A DNA stretch of 64,000 bases, taken from NCBI GenBank assembly GCA_029990175.1, contig JARKIP010000023.1:24261501-24325500 (forward strand), given 5' to 3'. The notes beneath the pieces were generated by a model, which was not told the origin of the DNA, did not search any database, and saw only the letters and a list, made by a program, of their open reading frames with translations. Positions 21,858 to 34,405 of the stretch are shown here, one piece after another (positions within the stretch are counted from its first letter, which is position 1; the number at the start of each line of letters is the position of its first letter). Position numbers and translations under genes: made by a program. This stretch comes from Petunia secreta (Eukaryota > Streptophyta > Magnoliopsida > Solanales > Solanaceae).

Positions 21858-23775
21858 TGTCATGACCCGAAGATCGAGTATGTGATGGCACTTAAGAGCT
21901 TCTACCCTTAAGCGAACCAATTCATAAAAAAACCTTCTTAGTTAAGTTTATTTTCAACAAATCCAGGTTTCAACTAATAATGTCATAAATTTGATAATTT
22001 GAATAAAATACTAAAATAGTTTATACCAACCCAAAACGGCCAGCAGCTAATCATGGAGCATCTATGAGTGTAAGATATGTAGAAATGGGTTCAAACCCAA
22101 CAAAAAATATTATAAAAAGAAGGACTAGACACTAGCACAAACTATACGGCAGCATCCATGTACAACGCTGGAAGATAATCACGAACAGGACCAAGAACTC
22201 CAGAAGTGCCTCAACTAATGAACCTGCACACAGAAACTATAAGGGAGTGAGTCACCATGACCCAGTAAGATCCTCGACGAGCCATCCCGTGCTTACCATT
22301 TTTAAAAGTTAGTCTTATAAATAGTGTATAGATAAGTCTGTGCAATAACCCTAGGATGGGATATAGCTTCTTCACTACAGTTATAAAGTCAGTCAGAGAT
22401 CTAATGAAAACCTACCTCAACCGAAATATCAAACAAGAGATTTCAACTAAACTATAATAACAAACCAACTCAGTAGGCATTGGCCCTTACCATAAAAAGG
22501 CTAGACCAGTGGCTATATCTTCTCAGTAGCATAGGCCCTCACCATAATAGGCTAGACCAGTGGCTATATCAACTCAGTAGCATAGGCCCTCACCATAACA
22601 GGCTAGAACAATGGCTATATCAACTCAGTAGCATAGGTCCTCACCATAAAAGGCTAGACCAGTGGCTATATTTTCTCATCACATCAACTGGCTCATATAC
22701 TAGGCCACACCACACCCCTGTCAAGTGTGCCTCTTTTACAAATTAGAATATCTCATCCTAAGCAACACCACACCCCCTGTCAAGTGTGCCTTTAGACCAC
22801 ACGACACCCTCTGTCAAGTGTGCGCCTATCACAATTAACTACAGCATAACAGCTCAAGCATAGATAATAATGTATTATAATAAGTGCATAATTATGTAAG
22901 CAACTAGTATGTATCAATACAAATTTACATTAGTTGCAAGTCAAATAAAAACTAGTTGGTCATCATAAAAGACAACACAAACCATAATATGTATTTGCAA
23001 CCAACTCATTATGTGGGATCATATCCCAATAGATCAACACTAGCCCGTAACTAACTGAATATATGGGTTCGTAACCCTCTAATGACATGGCCCCGTAGCC
23101 GTTCCAAAATGTAGGCTCGTAGCCTTAATAGACGATTTCAATTGCAAAGTATAAAGTAAATCAATAACACCAATTGTACAAGTTCAAGGCCAAATTCCAA
23201 GTAAACCACCTTAACTGAACTACTTTAAGCAACTCATGTTTATATTAGTTTTAACAATATTCATTATCTCAAGTTAAAACTAGAAATAAGCATAATTATA
23301 AAATCATAGAGAAATAATAAAAGTAGTTATAGCAATATCCACTTTAGACTCTTTAATTTAAATTAAGTAGAAGTTCAAGTCTTCGTTACCACGCATCCGG
23401 CAAATTACTACGACCAAACAAGCTTGAAAAGTCCCTCCAAATGGCTTCCCTTGGTCCCAAACTTGAAACCGATGTTCCAACAATCTTAAAAATGCAATTG
23501 AGTATCCCAAAATAGGGGATGAAAAGTGTCTATCACACCAAAATATCCATATTAGAAATTATGTTACAACTGTAAGCCATCTCTATAAAATTCCTGGTAT
23601 TCAAGTTGTCTGACCGAATCTGACTGTTGTACTGACTTCATCCAAAAACTGGCTATGCATCAAAAGGTTAATCATTAAATTCTGTCACGCAGGTGCAAAA
23701 AAATTCATCTAGTGCTCTCAATAAGACATGGTCTTACCTAATTGCCCCCACTTACAAATGTTTTAAGTAAATGCC
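21858..23775 (-). repeat. LTR-like fragment of a gypsy element, copy 1
   Basis: Begins TGTCATGACCCGAAGATCG, like the outer end of a common solanaceous LTR read on the opposite strand. Text such as GGGAGTGAGTCACCATGACC parallels the gag-only family LTRs (GGGTGAGTCAAAAGGACTC). From 21967 on it is repeated almost exactly at 56939-58796. It carries a 51-bp tandem array. No primer site lies next to its left end, so it is a solo or truncated LTR. The last five bases (ATGCC) are the left TSD of the next element. Orientation is inferred. Confidence 0.45.
22469..22675. repeat. 51-bp tandem array (4 units)
   Basis: Units read CTCAGTAGCATAGGCCCTCA then CCATAATAGGCTAGACCAGT and GGCTATATCAA. The period of 51 is a multiple of three, which produces the repetitive 88-codon open frame at 22480-22746. 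The second copy at 57433-57690 has five units. A different ~45-bp repeat with ACACC..CTGTCAAGTGTGCC follows at 22703-22830. Confidence 0.95.
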
Positions 23776-24434
23776 TGACACGACCCGGAATCCGGTTAGG
23801 CCGTGCGGGCACCCGACGTCCTCCCCTAGACCCGTCGGGCGAACCCTTACCAATTAAATTAGAAAAATAAATATAATAATTCATAAATAAGGATAAGACT
23901 TAAAAAAATCACAGACATACTGATACCTCTAAGCTGTACAAAAAAAATTACTGCTGACTACCCAACATACTCGGTTTAGGGCTATCCAGACAAGACATCT
24001 AAGAGTACAAAAGAAGACGAATACATCCTGAAGGGAACAAAATGCAACTGAAATAACAATCAATAAACTGGTGGCCATCCGGAATAAAAGCTGGCTCACC
24101 CTGATAGCTGAAGTCGTCTTCGCTCCTTTACAACGTGGCGAGCTCAATCCTGGAGCGAACCTGCCGAAACGAAATAGATAGACAAGAATGAAACAACAAA
24201 CAAGGGTGAGTCAAAAGGACTCAATAAGTGGGAGAGACTAGCCACCTCAAGGAATATGATAGCTAGCTAGGGAGAAGAAACATATAAACCAAATTCCTCT
24301 TATTTAAATTATGAAAAGGCAGAGCCAGATAATAACTAGAAGCACGTATGGAATCACAAACTCATTAACAACCAGTAACGTAAGATAGCCAGAACATATA
24401 CGTATCCCGAACATATCAACAATCAGAAAAATAT

Positions 24435-24610
24435 CCTGTTGCGGTGTGCAACCCGATCCATATAATTATCCTGTTGCGGCGCGCAACCCGATCCATATAT
24501 TCATACCATCGCGGCGTGCAATCCTATCCATATATTTATACCGTCGCGGCGTGCAACCCGATCCATATATTTATACCGTTGCGGCGTGCAACCCGATCCC
24601 CGCAACCCAG
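24435..24610 (-). repeat. 35-36-bp tandem array in LTR (5 units)
   Basis: Five units of the type TTGCGGCGTGCAACCCGATC plus CATATATTTATACCG. Equivalent arrays lie at 30228-30390 and 59455-59625. The plus-orientated copies (38011 and 44325) lack it. Confidence 0.93.
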
Positions 24611-24767
24611 AATATGAGCCAAAAATATATAGGTAAACTGAGATATGTCCACGACATAGTGTACAAGCCGCATACATAAAACACAACACAATAGTCAGTA
24701 TGCGGTGCAATGAGATGGGATGAATGCGGTACAATGCAATGCAGTCACCAATGCCTGATACCTATCT

Positions 24768-25245
24768 CCGGCGCGGGACTCTCATCGTCTAGCAGGAGAT
24801 ATATGCAAAGAAGACCCTTCACCGGCTCGGGACTCTCATCGATTACTGGGAAGTATATGCAATGATGATCCTTCACCGGCTCGGGACTCTCATCGATTAC
24901 CGGGAAGTATATGCAATGATGATCCTTCACCGGCTCGAGACTCTCATCGATTAACGAGAAGTATATGCAATAATGACCCTTCACCGGTGCAGAAACTCTC
25001 ATCGCAACCGGGAAGTATATGCAATAATGACCCTTCACTGGCTCGGGACTCTCATCGATTACCGGGAAGTATATGCAATAATGACCCTTCACTGGTGCGG
25101 GACTCTCATCGCCAACTGGAAAGTATATGCAATAATGATCCTTCACCGATGCGGGACTCTCATCGCCAACCGGGAAGTATATGCAATGATGAACCTTCAC
25201 CGGTTCGGGACTCTCATCGATTACCGGGAAGTATATGCAATGCTC
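24768..25245 (-). repeat. 54-bp tandem array in LTR (about 9 units)
   Basis: Each unit reads CGGCTCGGGACTCTCATCGA, then TTACCGGGAAGTATATGCAA and TGATGATCCTTCAC. Variants alternate CTCGGG with TGCGGG and GATTACC with GCCAACC. The 54-base period equals 18 codons, so open frames of 100-180 codons appear on both strands without being genes. Sister arrays lie at 30567-30905 (truncated) and 59790-60215. Confidence 0.95.
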
Positions 25246-26534
25246 AAAACCAGAGTGGAATGCTCATATGCTCAATGCAATACCAACCACAAGGCATAAC
25301 ATATAATATACAATGTAAATTGAAAGCTAAGGCGTAATGAATACGCCTATCGGCAGCTACACACGTAAGGAATACGTGGTAGAAAATCCATGAGGCTAGA
25401 TGCCTCCAAAAAAATGGATATAAACACTTACCTCTTCCGAAAGTTGGCATTGCTAATCAATAGCCGCTTTATCCTTTGGTTTCATTACCAAACGATCTCA
25501 CTCTATTCAATAAGCAGAAAAATATATCAAATTAGGCTAAAGGCTTCATTCCTCACATCTTAGGGCAATCCGGTTAGGAACCTGATACCCTATTCGCATA
25601 CGCAATACGCAGGCCAGGCCTATGTACAGAGTTCAAAGTCCCATAACCAAACCCTAAATAAATTACATTTATATGTTGCCCATAACTCACTGAGTACGAA
25701 TATATAATCATTTCCATCATCGGGGTCCAATTGACCCTTTAAACTATCAATTTAAGTCATTAGGGCGATGTCTAATATCCCTATTATTACCGTAAAAATA
25801 TATTCAAACACACGTATTAAGCTAAGATAATGAGTTAACATCATTACCTAGAGATTTGGGGTAGAAATTCCACTATTTTTCCACCTCTCTTTCCCTTTTT
25901 TTCTCATTCCTTTCTAATTTTTCTTTTCTCTACTTTGTTCAAATGTTTCTGCGTCAAAATCATTTCTTCTGCTTATAAGGGATTAAATCCCTTACTAACC
26001 GACTTTTCAATTTTCAATTTTTTTTTATTTTTTATTTATAATAAATTCGCTACAACGATTAAAATTAAAATGGAACCCTAGAGAAGTCGAAATGGTCCTA
26101 AATTTTTCAAGTAAGTTATACAAAATATATGTAACATACTCGCGAAGACGGATCTCAAATTGGACTCCCGAAACTCAAGATGCGAATTTAAATAGAAAAA
26201 GTCAAATTATTTAACTTTCGGCATTTTAGCGGAAACTAGCCGAACAACATCGAAATTTACTTTCGAAAATTTACAAAAGTCACAAATAATCATACGAACC
26301 TAACGACGCTTTCGAATTTTGAATCGGAGCTCGTTCACCAAAACCGAGCTCGAAAATCTCTTTTTAGTATTTATCGATAATAAAAACTGAAACCTTCTTC
26401 CGATGCCTACCAAACGAGGTCTGATTTAGCTCTAATTTTACAGACATGTCCTAATGGACCTTACGAATATTTTAAAATTATCGGCACGCCAATCGGAGTC
26501 CTAACTTCTGAAACGGCTGACCTAGGTCGTTTTA

Positions 26535-28100
26535 TTCTCCTCCACTTAGACTCTCGTTCATTCTCGAACGAGCCTAAGTCTAAAGCAAGATTCACGCTGA
26601 TAACAAAAGAACTTACACGACCTTCATAAGCTACTCCACGGGCCTTATCTCCTGATTACAGGATCAGAATTATTACACGTACACCGAACTCTTTGAATAA
26701 AACATATCTGGATAATATGATAACACTATTGCCCAGCTTATTCTAACTAAGTTGATCCTTCCTCGATCACGAGAAGAGAGTTCTACATTTTCGAAGCAAA
26801 GATACACGGAACTTTGAATGGGTTAACATGATTCCGCCGACGAATCACCTCGTCGATATACTTTTTCGATATAGAATAGGTCAATGAAACTAAGAATTAG
26901 CTTACGCTCCTGCAGCGCCTTAAAGATTTAATATTTATATTCAGTATTGGAGAAAGACTCCTCCACATAGAGCATAAACTCATACAAATAATTTGAATAG
27001 AAATAGTCATCCTCGCACAACCTGCTGGATTAAGGAAGACTTAGCTGAGTAGAGAACGCGGCTCAGACCTGAGCTACCAAATTACTCTCTCGAGTTGCCA
27101 AACAGCTGCAACTCTCGAACTCCATGCATTTTCTATAAGCACCACCGCCTGATGGATCAAATCAGAGGTCAAATGATGCCCCTCATTGCCTTTAGTAGTC
27201 CTAAACACAACAATGCGCTTACCCAGCTACCTTGACACGCACTCTGGCTCCACACAGGGAACATCATAAGAGGCTACTGACCGCCTAAGCTCACCAGTGC
27301 CGAACAAAGAAGAGATGGTAATGGACTGAGGATAGAAATAATTAGAGCTTCAGGAAGCTCATCTTTTTATTTGCTTGGCTCCCAGAGCTACACTACTTCC
27401 GAATCAGGCAAACCAAAGAATCGCAATTGAAGAGATAGACATTAAATAAGCTTTATGGAATGACATCTAGATCAGTTTAACCTTCCTATAAAAGGAAACT
27501 CCGACAATTTACCAGAAAATCTTTTTATGCCGATACAAGCTCATGGAATAATATGACTCTACTAGCATCTCGAACCAAGAGAAGACACATAGATCGAGTA
27601 TTATTTATTAATTACTTTACATCGGAAGAAACAATGACATTTTCTGATGGTGATGAATTAGAATTCCATCATCCAACTAACACGGAATTCCGAGAAGCGA
27701 GGTAAACTAATTTGACATAATAATAGAATGTGGCACAACAAGATGCCAAGAAGAAAATACCGACACTCACTCCCAGATCCATAACATTTAGACCAAATAA
27801 ATTAGCAGGGTCTCACAAATTCTAGGAATAAATCATACTAGAAGCTCGCCCCTCTACCGCAATCGATTCTTAATAGAAATGACATCTAAGGAAACTATGC
27901 AAACATGGTAAGATAAACGAAGTTTAGACAGATCGGAAGAATCAAATCTTACCCACATATAATGGAAGAAGAAATACTCCGGTCTACTACATCGGATACT
28001 CAGCATCCCGCCAGACCAACTGTTTATAGAACTGCCTCTGCAGCTGAGCTGAGCCACTACCCTGACAATCACTTTTTGAAGAACCACTGCAACCACACTC
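26535..28100 (-). other. internal non-coding part and polypurine tract of gag-only element copy 1
   Basis: On the minus strand the PPT AAGTGGAGGAGAA (26535-26549 region) precedes the 3' LTR. Beyond it there is ~1.5 kb in which no RT, RNase H or integrase motif could be read in any frame. It contains GCTCGTTCGAGAATGAACG, nearly the text found before the PPT of copy 2 at 44287. A minus-strand frame at 27854-28171 includes VRFDSSDLSKLRLSYHV, faintly like the region after a chromovirus protease active site; this is weak. Confidence 0.6.
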
Positions 28101-29410
28101 TCAACCTCGACTGGATAGTGGCATTTCTTTTGTTGATTGAGATCTAAATAAAATCCCCTGTGACTGGGCAAATGTCTGATGACGAGAGAAAAGACGACTG
28201 CCTACTTGTCGGAGTAAGGAAAAACTCCTCAAAGGATAATCAGACTCACGATGGTGATAACATTTTTTCAGTGAAAATGGAAGCTGGACAGATTGTTGAT
28301 GGCTATAAAGAGAAAACTGGGTCTGATCTTGACGAACTACTGGGGCACTCTGAGAATCACGTGACAGAAGCTGAGATAACCTGGAAGGTGACCTCCCAAA
28401 ATAATCAGAACTCTTACCTCCAAATGAGGTACCATGGTTACCCACTAGGGCCACAGGATCTCTTTCTCTCCCGCTCTAACTTAATAAATTTCGACCTCAA
28501 TCTCTCGAGTCATCTGGGATCTCAAGGAAGGAGAAAGGTCATTAATAAATCTTTGAATCTCTCGAAAGGCTCATGCACTCGTTCTAATGCATATTCAGCC
28601 ATTCTATAGAATTCAATCTTATATTCTGAAACCAACAGGCTAACCGACAGACTACCCTGTCCAATCCACTCAAACTGGCAATACTTTTCATCTCGCTCGC
28701 TACTCGAAAGGAACTTTTCCACAATTCTAGAAGAAAAACCAAACCAAGTTAGCTAATAAGAGAGCGGTCCATCAATTCAACACTGGACCCCTGAAACTGG
28801 AAAGCAGAATAATCAATACTATACTGCTCGAGATAACCGACAGCCTAAAGGATATGCTGACATCATTTTACTTAAAAAAAATCACGAGGTTTATCTGATG
28901 CATTGCTTAAGAATAACGGAAGGTTCAACCGCATAAAATAATGGAACTTCTTTGGGCACTCGGACCAAACCGTTACTTCGGCTGGCTAACCAACCAGAAC
29001 AATTGGTGGCGCAACACATGCTGCTTCTAGAACATAATTTACTAGGGCAACACCAGAAATTGGAACTGGAACTGGAACAAGAACTCTCTAAGTCCGAACA
29101 TCTGCATCTGTGGCAACCTAATAAGCTCCCTAGCGAATAATAGGTTGTTGTGGTATCTGCGTTGCCAAGATTCTCGTAAAAGCATCATAGAGAGCCAAGG
29201 GAACCACAAGGCCCTGCTCCCTTGCCCATCGCGAGCTCGTACAGCTGGGGCCTGCGAAACTGGATCATCAGCACGATCCACAACTCTCGGGGCTTGAGTA
29301 GCTCTAGCCCCAGGCTAGACTACTTCGTCCTGAACTCCTTCCGTTTGTTGATTTGTGGTACGAGGGTTCACAATTACCACGAACGAATTAACGAAAATAC
29401 TTTTGCATCC
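28101..29410 (-). pseudogene. gag remnant of gag-only element copy 1
   Basis: Pieces on the minus strand in order: an N-terminal part (29281-29042, with AVRARDGQGSRALWF) and a capsid part (28722-28522, with EKFLSSSERDEKYCQFEWIG and EYKIEFYRMAEYALE). A C-terminal S/R/Q-rich part (28454-28101) follows. The pattern of FL-x-R-x-FE-x-L-x-QG, then EY-x-x-F-x-x-A-x-YA, is the gag core of Tekay/Del chromoviruses. The pieces sit in different frames with stops between them. No zinc knuckle could be confirmed. Confidence 0.65.
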
Positions 29411-29551
29411 TAGACCAACGAACGATCAGAAAAGAAAGAAGTGAAACTTCCTAAATGCCATCATATCCTCTCGTAGATAAGTACGGACGTCTACGTACCC
29501 ATCAGCGAGACTATACTAGACACTGTCTTAGTCTGGATAGACTCTAAACTG

Positions 29552-29564
29552 GGCTCTGATACCA
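29552..29564 (-). promoter_or_regulatory. primer binding site of gag-only element copy 1
   Basis: Plus strand GGCTCTGATACCA is the exact reverse complement of the initiator tRNA-Met PBS TGGTATCAGAGCC. It lies two bases inside the 5' LTR edge and proves the minus-strand orientation. Confidence 0.95.
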
Positions 29565-29566
29565 AC

Positions 29567-31588
29567 TGACACGACCTGGAATCCGGTTAGGCCGTGCGGG
29601 CACCGGACGTCCTCCCCTAGACCCGTCGGGTGAACCCTTACCAATTAAATTAGAAAAATAAATATAATAATTCATAAATAAGAATAAGACTTAAAAAAAT
29701 CACAGACATACTGATACCTCTAAGCTGTACAAAAAAATTACAGCTGACTACCCAACATACTAGGTTTAGGGCTATCCAGACTAGACATCTAAGAGTACAA
29801 AAGAAGACGAATACCTCCTGAAGGGAGCAAAATGAAACTGAAATAACAATCAATAAACTGGTGGCCATCCAGAATAAAAGCTGGCTCACCCTGATAGCTG
29901 AAGTCGTCTTCGCTCCTTTACAACGTGGCGAGCTCAATCCTGGAGCGAACCTGCCGAAACGAAATAGATAGACAAGAAAGAAACAACAAACAAGGGTGAG
30001 TCAAAAGGACTCAATAAGTGGGGCAGACTAGCCACTTTAAGGAATATGATAGCTAGCCAGGGAGAAGAAACATATAAACCAAATTCCTCTTATTTAAATT
30101 ATGAAAAGGCAGAGCTAGATAATAACTAGAAGCACGTATGGAATCACAAACTCATTAACAACTAGTAACGTAAGATAGCCAGAACATATAGGTATCCCGA
30201 ACATATCAACAATCAGAAATACATCCTGTTGCGGGGTGCAACCCGATCCATATAATTATCCTGTTGCGGCGTGCAATCCGATCCATATATTCATACCATC
30301 GCGGCGTGCAATCCTATCCATATATTAATACCGTCGCGGCATGCAACCCGATCCATATATTTATACCGTTGCGGCATGCAACCCGATCCCCGCAACCCAG
30401 AATACGAGCCAGAAATATATAGGTAAACTGAGATATGTCCACGACATAGTGTACAAACCGCATACATAAAACACAACACAATACACACAATCGTAAATAT
30501 GCGGTGCAATGAGATGTGATGAATGTGGTACAATGCAATGCAGTCACATATGCCTGATACCTATCTCCGGCGCGGGACTCTCATCATCTACCAGGAGATA
30601 TATGCAAAGTTGACCCTTCACCGGCTCGGGACTCTCATCAATTACCGGGAAGTATATGCAATGATGATCCTTCACCAGCTCGAGACTCTCATCGATTACC
30701 GGGAAGTATATGCAATGATGATCCTTCATCGACTCGGGACTCTAATCGATTATCGGGAAGTATATGCAATAATGACCCTTCCCCGGTGCGGGACTCTCAT
30801 CGCCAACCGGGAAGTATATGCAATAATGACCCTTCACCGGCTCGGGACTCTCATTGATTACCGGGAAGTATATGCAATAATGACCCTTCACCGGTGCGGG
30901 ACTCTTTTAGGGTAGAAATTCCACCATTTTTCCACCTCTCTTTCCCTTTTTTTTTCTCATTCCTTTCTAATTTTTCTTTTCTCTGCTTTGTTCAAATGTT
31001 TCTGCGTCAAAATCAAAGCTACTACTTATAAGGGATTAAATCCCTTACTAACCGACTTTTCAATTTTCAAATTTTTTTTTATTGTTTGTTTATAATAAAT
31101 TCGCTACAACGATTAAAATTAAAATGGAACCCTAGAGAAGTCGAAATGATCCCAAAATTTTCAAGTAAGTCATAATAAATATATGTAACATACTCGCGAA
31201 GACGGATCTCAAATTGGACTCCCGAAACTCAAGATGCGAATTTAAATAGAAAAAGTCAAATTATTTAACTTTCAGCATTTTAGCGGAAACTAGCCGAACA
31301 ACATCGAAATTCACTTTCGAAAATTTACAAAAGTCACAAATAATCATACGAACCTAACAGCGCTTTCAAATTTTGAATCGGAGCTCGTTCACCAAAACCG
31401 AGCTCGAAAATCTCTTTTTAGTATTTATCGATAATAAAAACTGAAACCTTCTTCCGATGCCTACCAAACAAGGTCTGATTTAGCTCAAATTTTACAGACA
31501 GGTCCTAATGGACCTTACGAATATTTTAAAATTATCAGCACGCCAATCGGAGTCCTAACTTCCGAAACGACTGACCGAGGTCGTTTCA
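29567..31588 (-). repeat. 5' LTR of gag-only element copy 1 (2022 bp, internally deleted)
   Basis: Plus-strand ends TGACACGACCTGG and GAGGTCGTTTCA. It is collinear with 23776-26534 except that text jumps from the middle of the 54-bp array (GCGGGACTC, 30896-30904) straight to AGGGTAGAAATTCCACC, which is at ~25858 in the partner. That removes ~740 bp, including the last array units. The plus-strand base after it starts the right TSD ATGCC. Confidence 0.93.
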
Positions 31589-31599
31589 ATGCCCTCCAT

Positions 31600-32478
31600 A
31601 TCATACCCCTCCTTATGAAAGGACTATTTTGCACCAACTTGTTTAATTCACGCAAAGAAGAGATTTCGAGTTTTTTGTTGAAATAATATTGGTAAAACTC
31701 CTGAAAATTTATTACACAAGCCCAAGAAAGTTTCTGACATTATTAAAACTATAAATGAAACATTACTTAAAAATAATGATACTAGCAAAATCAATCCTAA
31801 TACTGCAGACAAGCTCAAAACAGTGAAAACTAAACCACCCCATAAGCCTATACCTCCTATTACAATAGCCCCTACCATCCCAATCATCACTACACCTCCT
31901 CAATCCATGCCCATTTATCCAAACTCCCACGCAAATTAGTATAACACTCCTTCACCTTCCCTTTGTTCCCCTGCTTCATCACAATCTATCCAAAAATTCC
32001 AAGAGAAAAAACTCACCTCTTCCAAAAATGCCACGGCATCCAGCCTCATCTCAGTCATCACAGAGCAATCACTGCCGTCGCACCCACGGCCAAAACTCAA
32101 GGAGCAACGCAGCCCAATCCAACCAAAGAAGCAGGGCATCGTCCCAACACTCAAGTCATGGAAATCAAGGTCCTCAGCCTCAAAATGTTCAGACAATTCA
32201 GAGGACTCCATTGATAACGGTAAACAGCTATGCGGTAACGCACTTTCGCCTTGTAATAGACCTAACTCAAAACCCACCAACAAATCCAGAAATGTGGCTA
32301 GAGCTGGGATTAACATAAATGACACTGGAAATAACTGCGATGTTAAACAATCAGCCGGTGGTAATTCCATTTACAGACCTGAGATGCTTAGCAATTATAG
32401 GTGTGGAGTTGATGCGCCATGCTCCACAAATTTCGAACAGTGTGAGGATGGAGAGGGGGGAACCAACCCATGGTCTAG
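31600..32478 (+). pseudogene. LINE ORF1-like region
   Basis: A Pro/Lys/Ser/Asn-rich open region with a few stops (for example at 31938). The frame ending in GTNPWSSNM runs straight into the ORF2 start across the pre-insertion junction, without a stop between. No zinc knuckle or RRM could be read. It is assigned only by its position directly upstream of the endonuclease. A minus-strand frame of 144 codons at 31936-32370 overlaps and is treated as chance. Confidence 0.5.
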
Positions 32479-32483
32479 TAATA

Positions 32484-32838
32484 TGATATGAGCTTAATGA
32501 GCTAAGAAGAGAAGAAGCTAAGAAGAAGTAGAACTGAAGGAGGAAGAAGAAGTCAAAAAGTGGTTACAAAGTTAGTTAGGGCGCGTGAGGGACACGTGCC
32601 TAGGAAATTAGTTATAACTAACTCTCCCGCCAGTTATTTCCTTTCCTTTTCTGTGTATATAGCTGAGGAGAATCATTAGGAATTTCATTCAGATATTAAG
32701 CATTGTATTCAGTTACTCTTCTCTTCTCCCAATCTGTAATTTCCTTTCCATTTTAGTGAGGGTTTGTTCAGGAGCTATTCCCCCAAATTAGTTCCTTAGA
32801 ATTCTCTGTTTGCCCCTTTTCAGTTTTAGCTCCTATCA
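32484..32838 (+). repeat. 5' LTR of Reina-like element 2
   Basis: 355 bp, TGATATGAGC to TCCTATCA. A TATA-like GTATATAGC occurs at 32654-32662, with the matching GTATATATAGC at 37501 in the 3' LTR. The PBS TGGTATGAGAGC follows at 32840-32851. About five percent of positions differ from the 3' LTR by eye. Confidence 0.95.
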
Positions 32839-32877
32839 TTGGTATGAGAGCAATCGATCCTCTGATCTGTAATAACC

Positions 32878-34405
32878 ATGGCAGAACACAATACACGAAT
32901 TCAAGATCTTCGCAAGGAAGTAGGTGGCCTTCGTGGATCAGTAGAAGGAATTGTAGGGACTGTTGAAGACTTGCACAGGGCTGTTGATGATAAAATTGGC
33001 TGAGTCTATGGATGAATTCAAAAGGTTATTGATTAATGCTATAAACCCTAGTGGGAATGGCCGTGCCATTGAACCTGTAAGAGAGGAGAGGTATACAGGT
33101 TATCACCAACCCACTCGTACTCACCAGTTGGAATTTTCCAAATTTAATGGGTCAGGCTTGAAAGATTGGTTGTATAAAAGTGAGCAGTTCTTTGAGGTTG
33201 ATGAAACCCCTGAACCTTCTAAGGTCAAACTTGCTTCATGTCATTTCGAGGGGAAGGCCTTGCAATGGCACCAGGCACACATGAAGGCTAGGTTGTCCAG
33301 AGATTGGCCAAGGTGGAGTGAATACATCAAGTCTCTATATGCAAGGTTTGGATCTGAGTTGTTTGATGACCCCATGGGTGACCCGAAGGACTTGAAACAG
33401 GTAACTTCTGTGCAAGACTATGTTGATAAATTTGATGAACTATTAACTAGAGTTGACTTATCTGAAGACTACATAATTAGTTGTTTCTGTAGAGGGTTAA
33501 AAAGAGAGATTGGACTGCCTGTTCGCTTAGCCAAGATTCAAGAAGAAATCCTTAGCTTACCTTCTCAAGATAGTAAACCTGCATTACTACCCACACCCAG
33601 ACAACACCAGGGGCCCCCCTACCAACCAATCACTAACCCCTCATTAACTAGGCCTACCATCACTCAGAATAAAAACACCTATAGGAATCCAAGATTTCTA
33701 TCCCCAGCTGAATTAGAGGAGAAAAGAGCAAAGCATTTGTGTTTTGAATGTGATGAAAAATATGGGCCTCGGCATGTTTGTAGGAAGAAAAGGCAATTAT
33801 TTTCTATGGAGGTGGAGGAGGTCATGGAATCTGATAGTAATAATGAGGAAATTATGTTTGACCCAGCTGAACTACTCACTATGATGGCACAGGAAGGTTT
33901 AGCAACTGACTCAGAGGGATCAGTTTTACCTTTTGTATCTGTACATGCTATGAATAGCATTTATGACTTTAGGACAATGAGAGTTACTGCTTCTGTTAAG
34001 GGAAAAGCAGTACACATCTTGATTGATACTGGAAGTACCCATAACTTCGTGGACCTCAACACTGCTAAGAGGTTGGGCTGTTACTTGTCCCCAATTTCCC
34101 CTTTTGCTGTCTCAGTAGCTGATGGAAACAAGGTGCATAGCAACTATATGTGAAAGGGCTTCACCTGGAAAATGCAGGGGGTAACCTTTGAGTCAGACAT
34201 GTTGGTCCTACCCCTAGGAGGATGCAGTATGGTCCTGGGCATTCAATGGCTCATTACACTTGGTGATATCTCTTGGAATTTCAAACAGTTAAAGATGGAA
34301 TTCAGAATCAAGGGACGGAAAGTTTCATTAAGAGGGATGCAACCAGCAACAGTTAAAGTGATTCAGAAAGGAAATGATGAGCAAATTATTGGCAAAACCT
34401 GCTGA
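32878..34405 (+). pseudogene. gag and protease of Reina-like element 2
   Basis: The ATG lies ~27 bases after the PBS in an ACCATGGC context (MAEHNTRIQDLRKEVGGLR). A frameshift near 32985-33000 moves coding to the frame of 32963-34153. This holds the gag core (LEFSKFNGSGLKDWLYKSEQ, ALQWHQAHM, YVDKFDELLTRV), a knuckle-like CFECDEKYGPRHVC and the protease DTGSTHNFVD. A TGA at 34151 interrupts the same frame, which goes on to 34405 with MVLGIQWL (protease end). Then another frameshift leads to the RT block. Confidence 0.9.

Larger units (their letters stand above)
23776..26534 (-). repeat. 3' LTR of gag-only element copy 1 (2759 bp, 54-bp-array subfamily)
   Basis: On the plus strand it reads TGACACGACCCGGAATCCGG at the left and GACCTAGGTCGTTTTA at the right. 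Its inner end has TA where the other copies have CA. It matches 29567-31588 and 58797-61497 closely, and parts of 38011-40208 and 44325-46499 in reverse. It carries two minisatellites. A hydrophobic open frame near 23929-24147 recurs in all five LTRs. Confidence 0.93.
23776..31588 (-). mobile_element. complete gag-only Tekay-like LTR retrotransposon, copy 1 (minus strand)
   Basis: Read on the minus strand: 5' LTR (31588-29567), PBS (29564-29552), decayed gag, ~1.5 kb without pol, polypurine tract (26549-26535) and 3' LTR (26534-23776). Both outer ends are flanked by ATGCC (23771-23775, 31589-31593), a perfect 5-bp target duplication. The element is 7813 bp. Only a gag remnant is recognisable, and no protease, RT, RNase H or integrase motif was found. 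It is therefore non-autonomous, and chromovirus-type gag suggests a Tekay/Del relative as partner. The two LTRs differ in length because the 5' LTR lost ~740 bp. Confidence 0.92.

Noticed and set aside
22480..22746. 88-codon frame with 17-residue repeats
   Set aside because: Produced by the 51-bp tandem array.
24768..25245. Evenly spaced repeats that resemble a CRISPR array
   Set aside because: Plant nuclear DNA; the units are contiguous 54-bp tandem repeats without unique spacers, and lie inside LTRs.
24745..25337. Long open frames on both strands (100-150 codons) with 18-residue periodic protein
   Set aside because: They arise from the 54-bp tandem array, whose period is a multiple of three. 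The same holds for 30523-30915 and 59721-60304.
27854..28171. Intact small gene, repeated at 62757-63074
   Set aside because: Lies in the decayed interior of the gag-only element and differs between copies by non-coding-like changes; no complete domain.
31936..32370. 144-codon minus-strand frame
   Set aside because: Overlaps the LINE ORF1-like region; no motif and composition mirrors the plus-strand coding.
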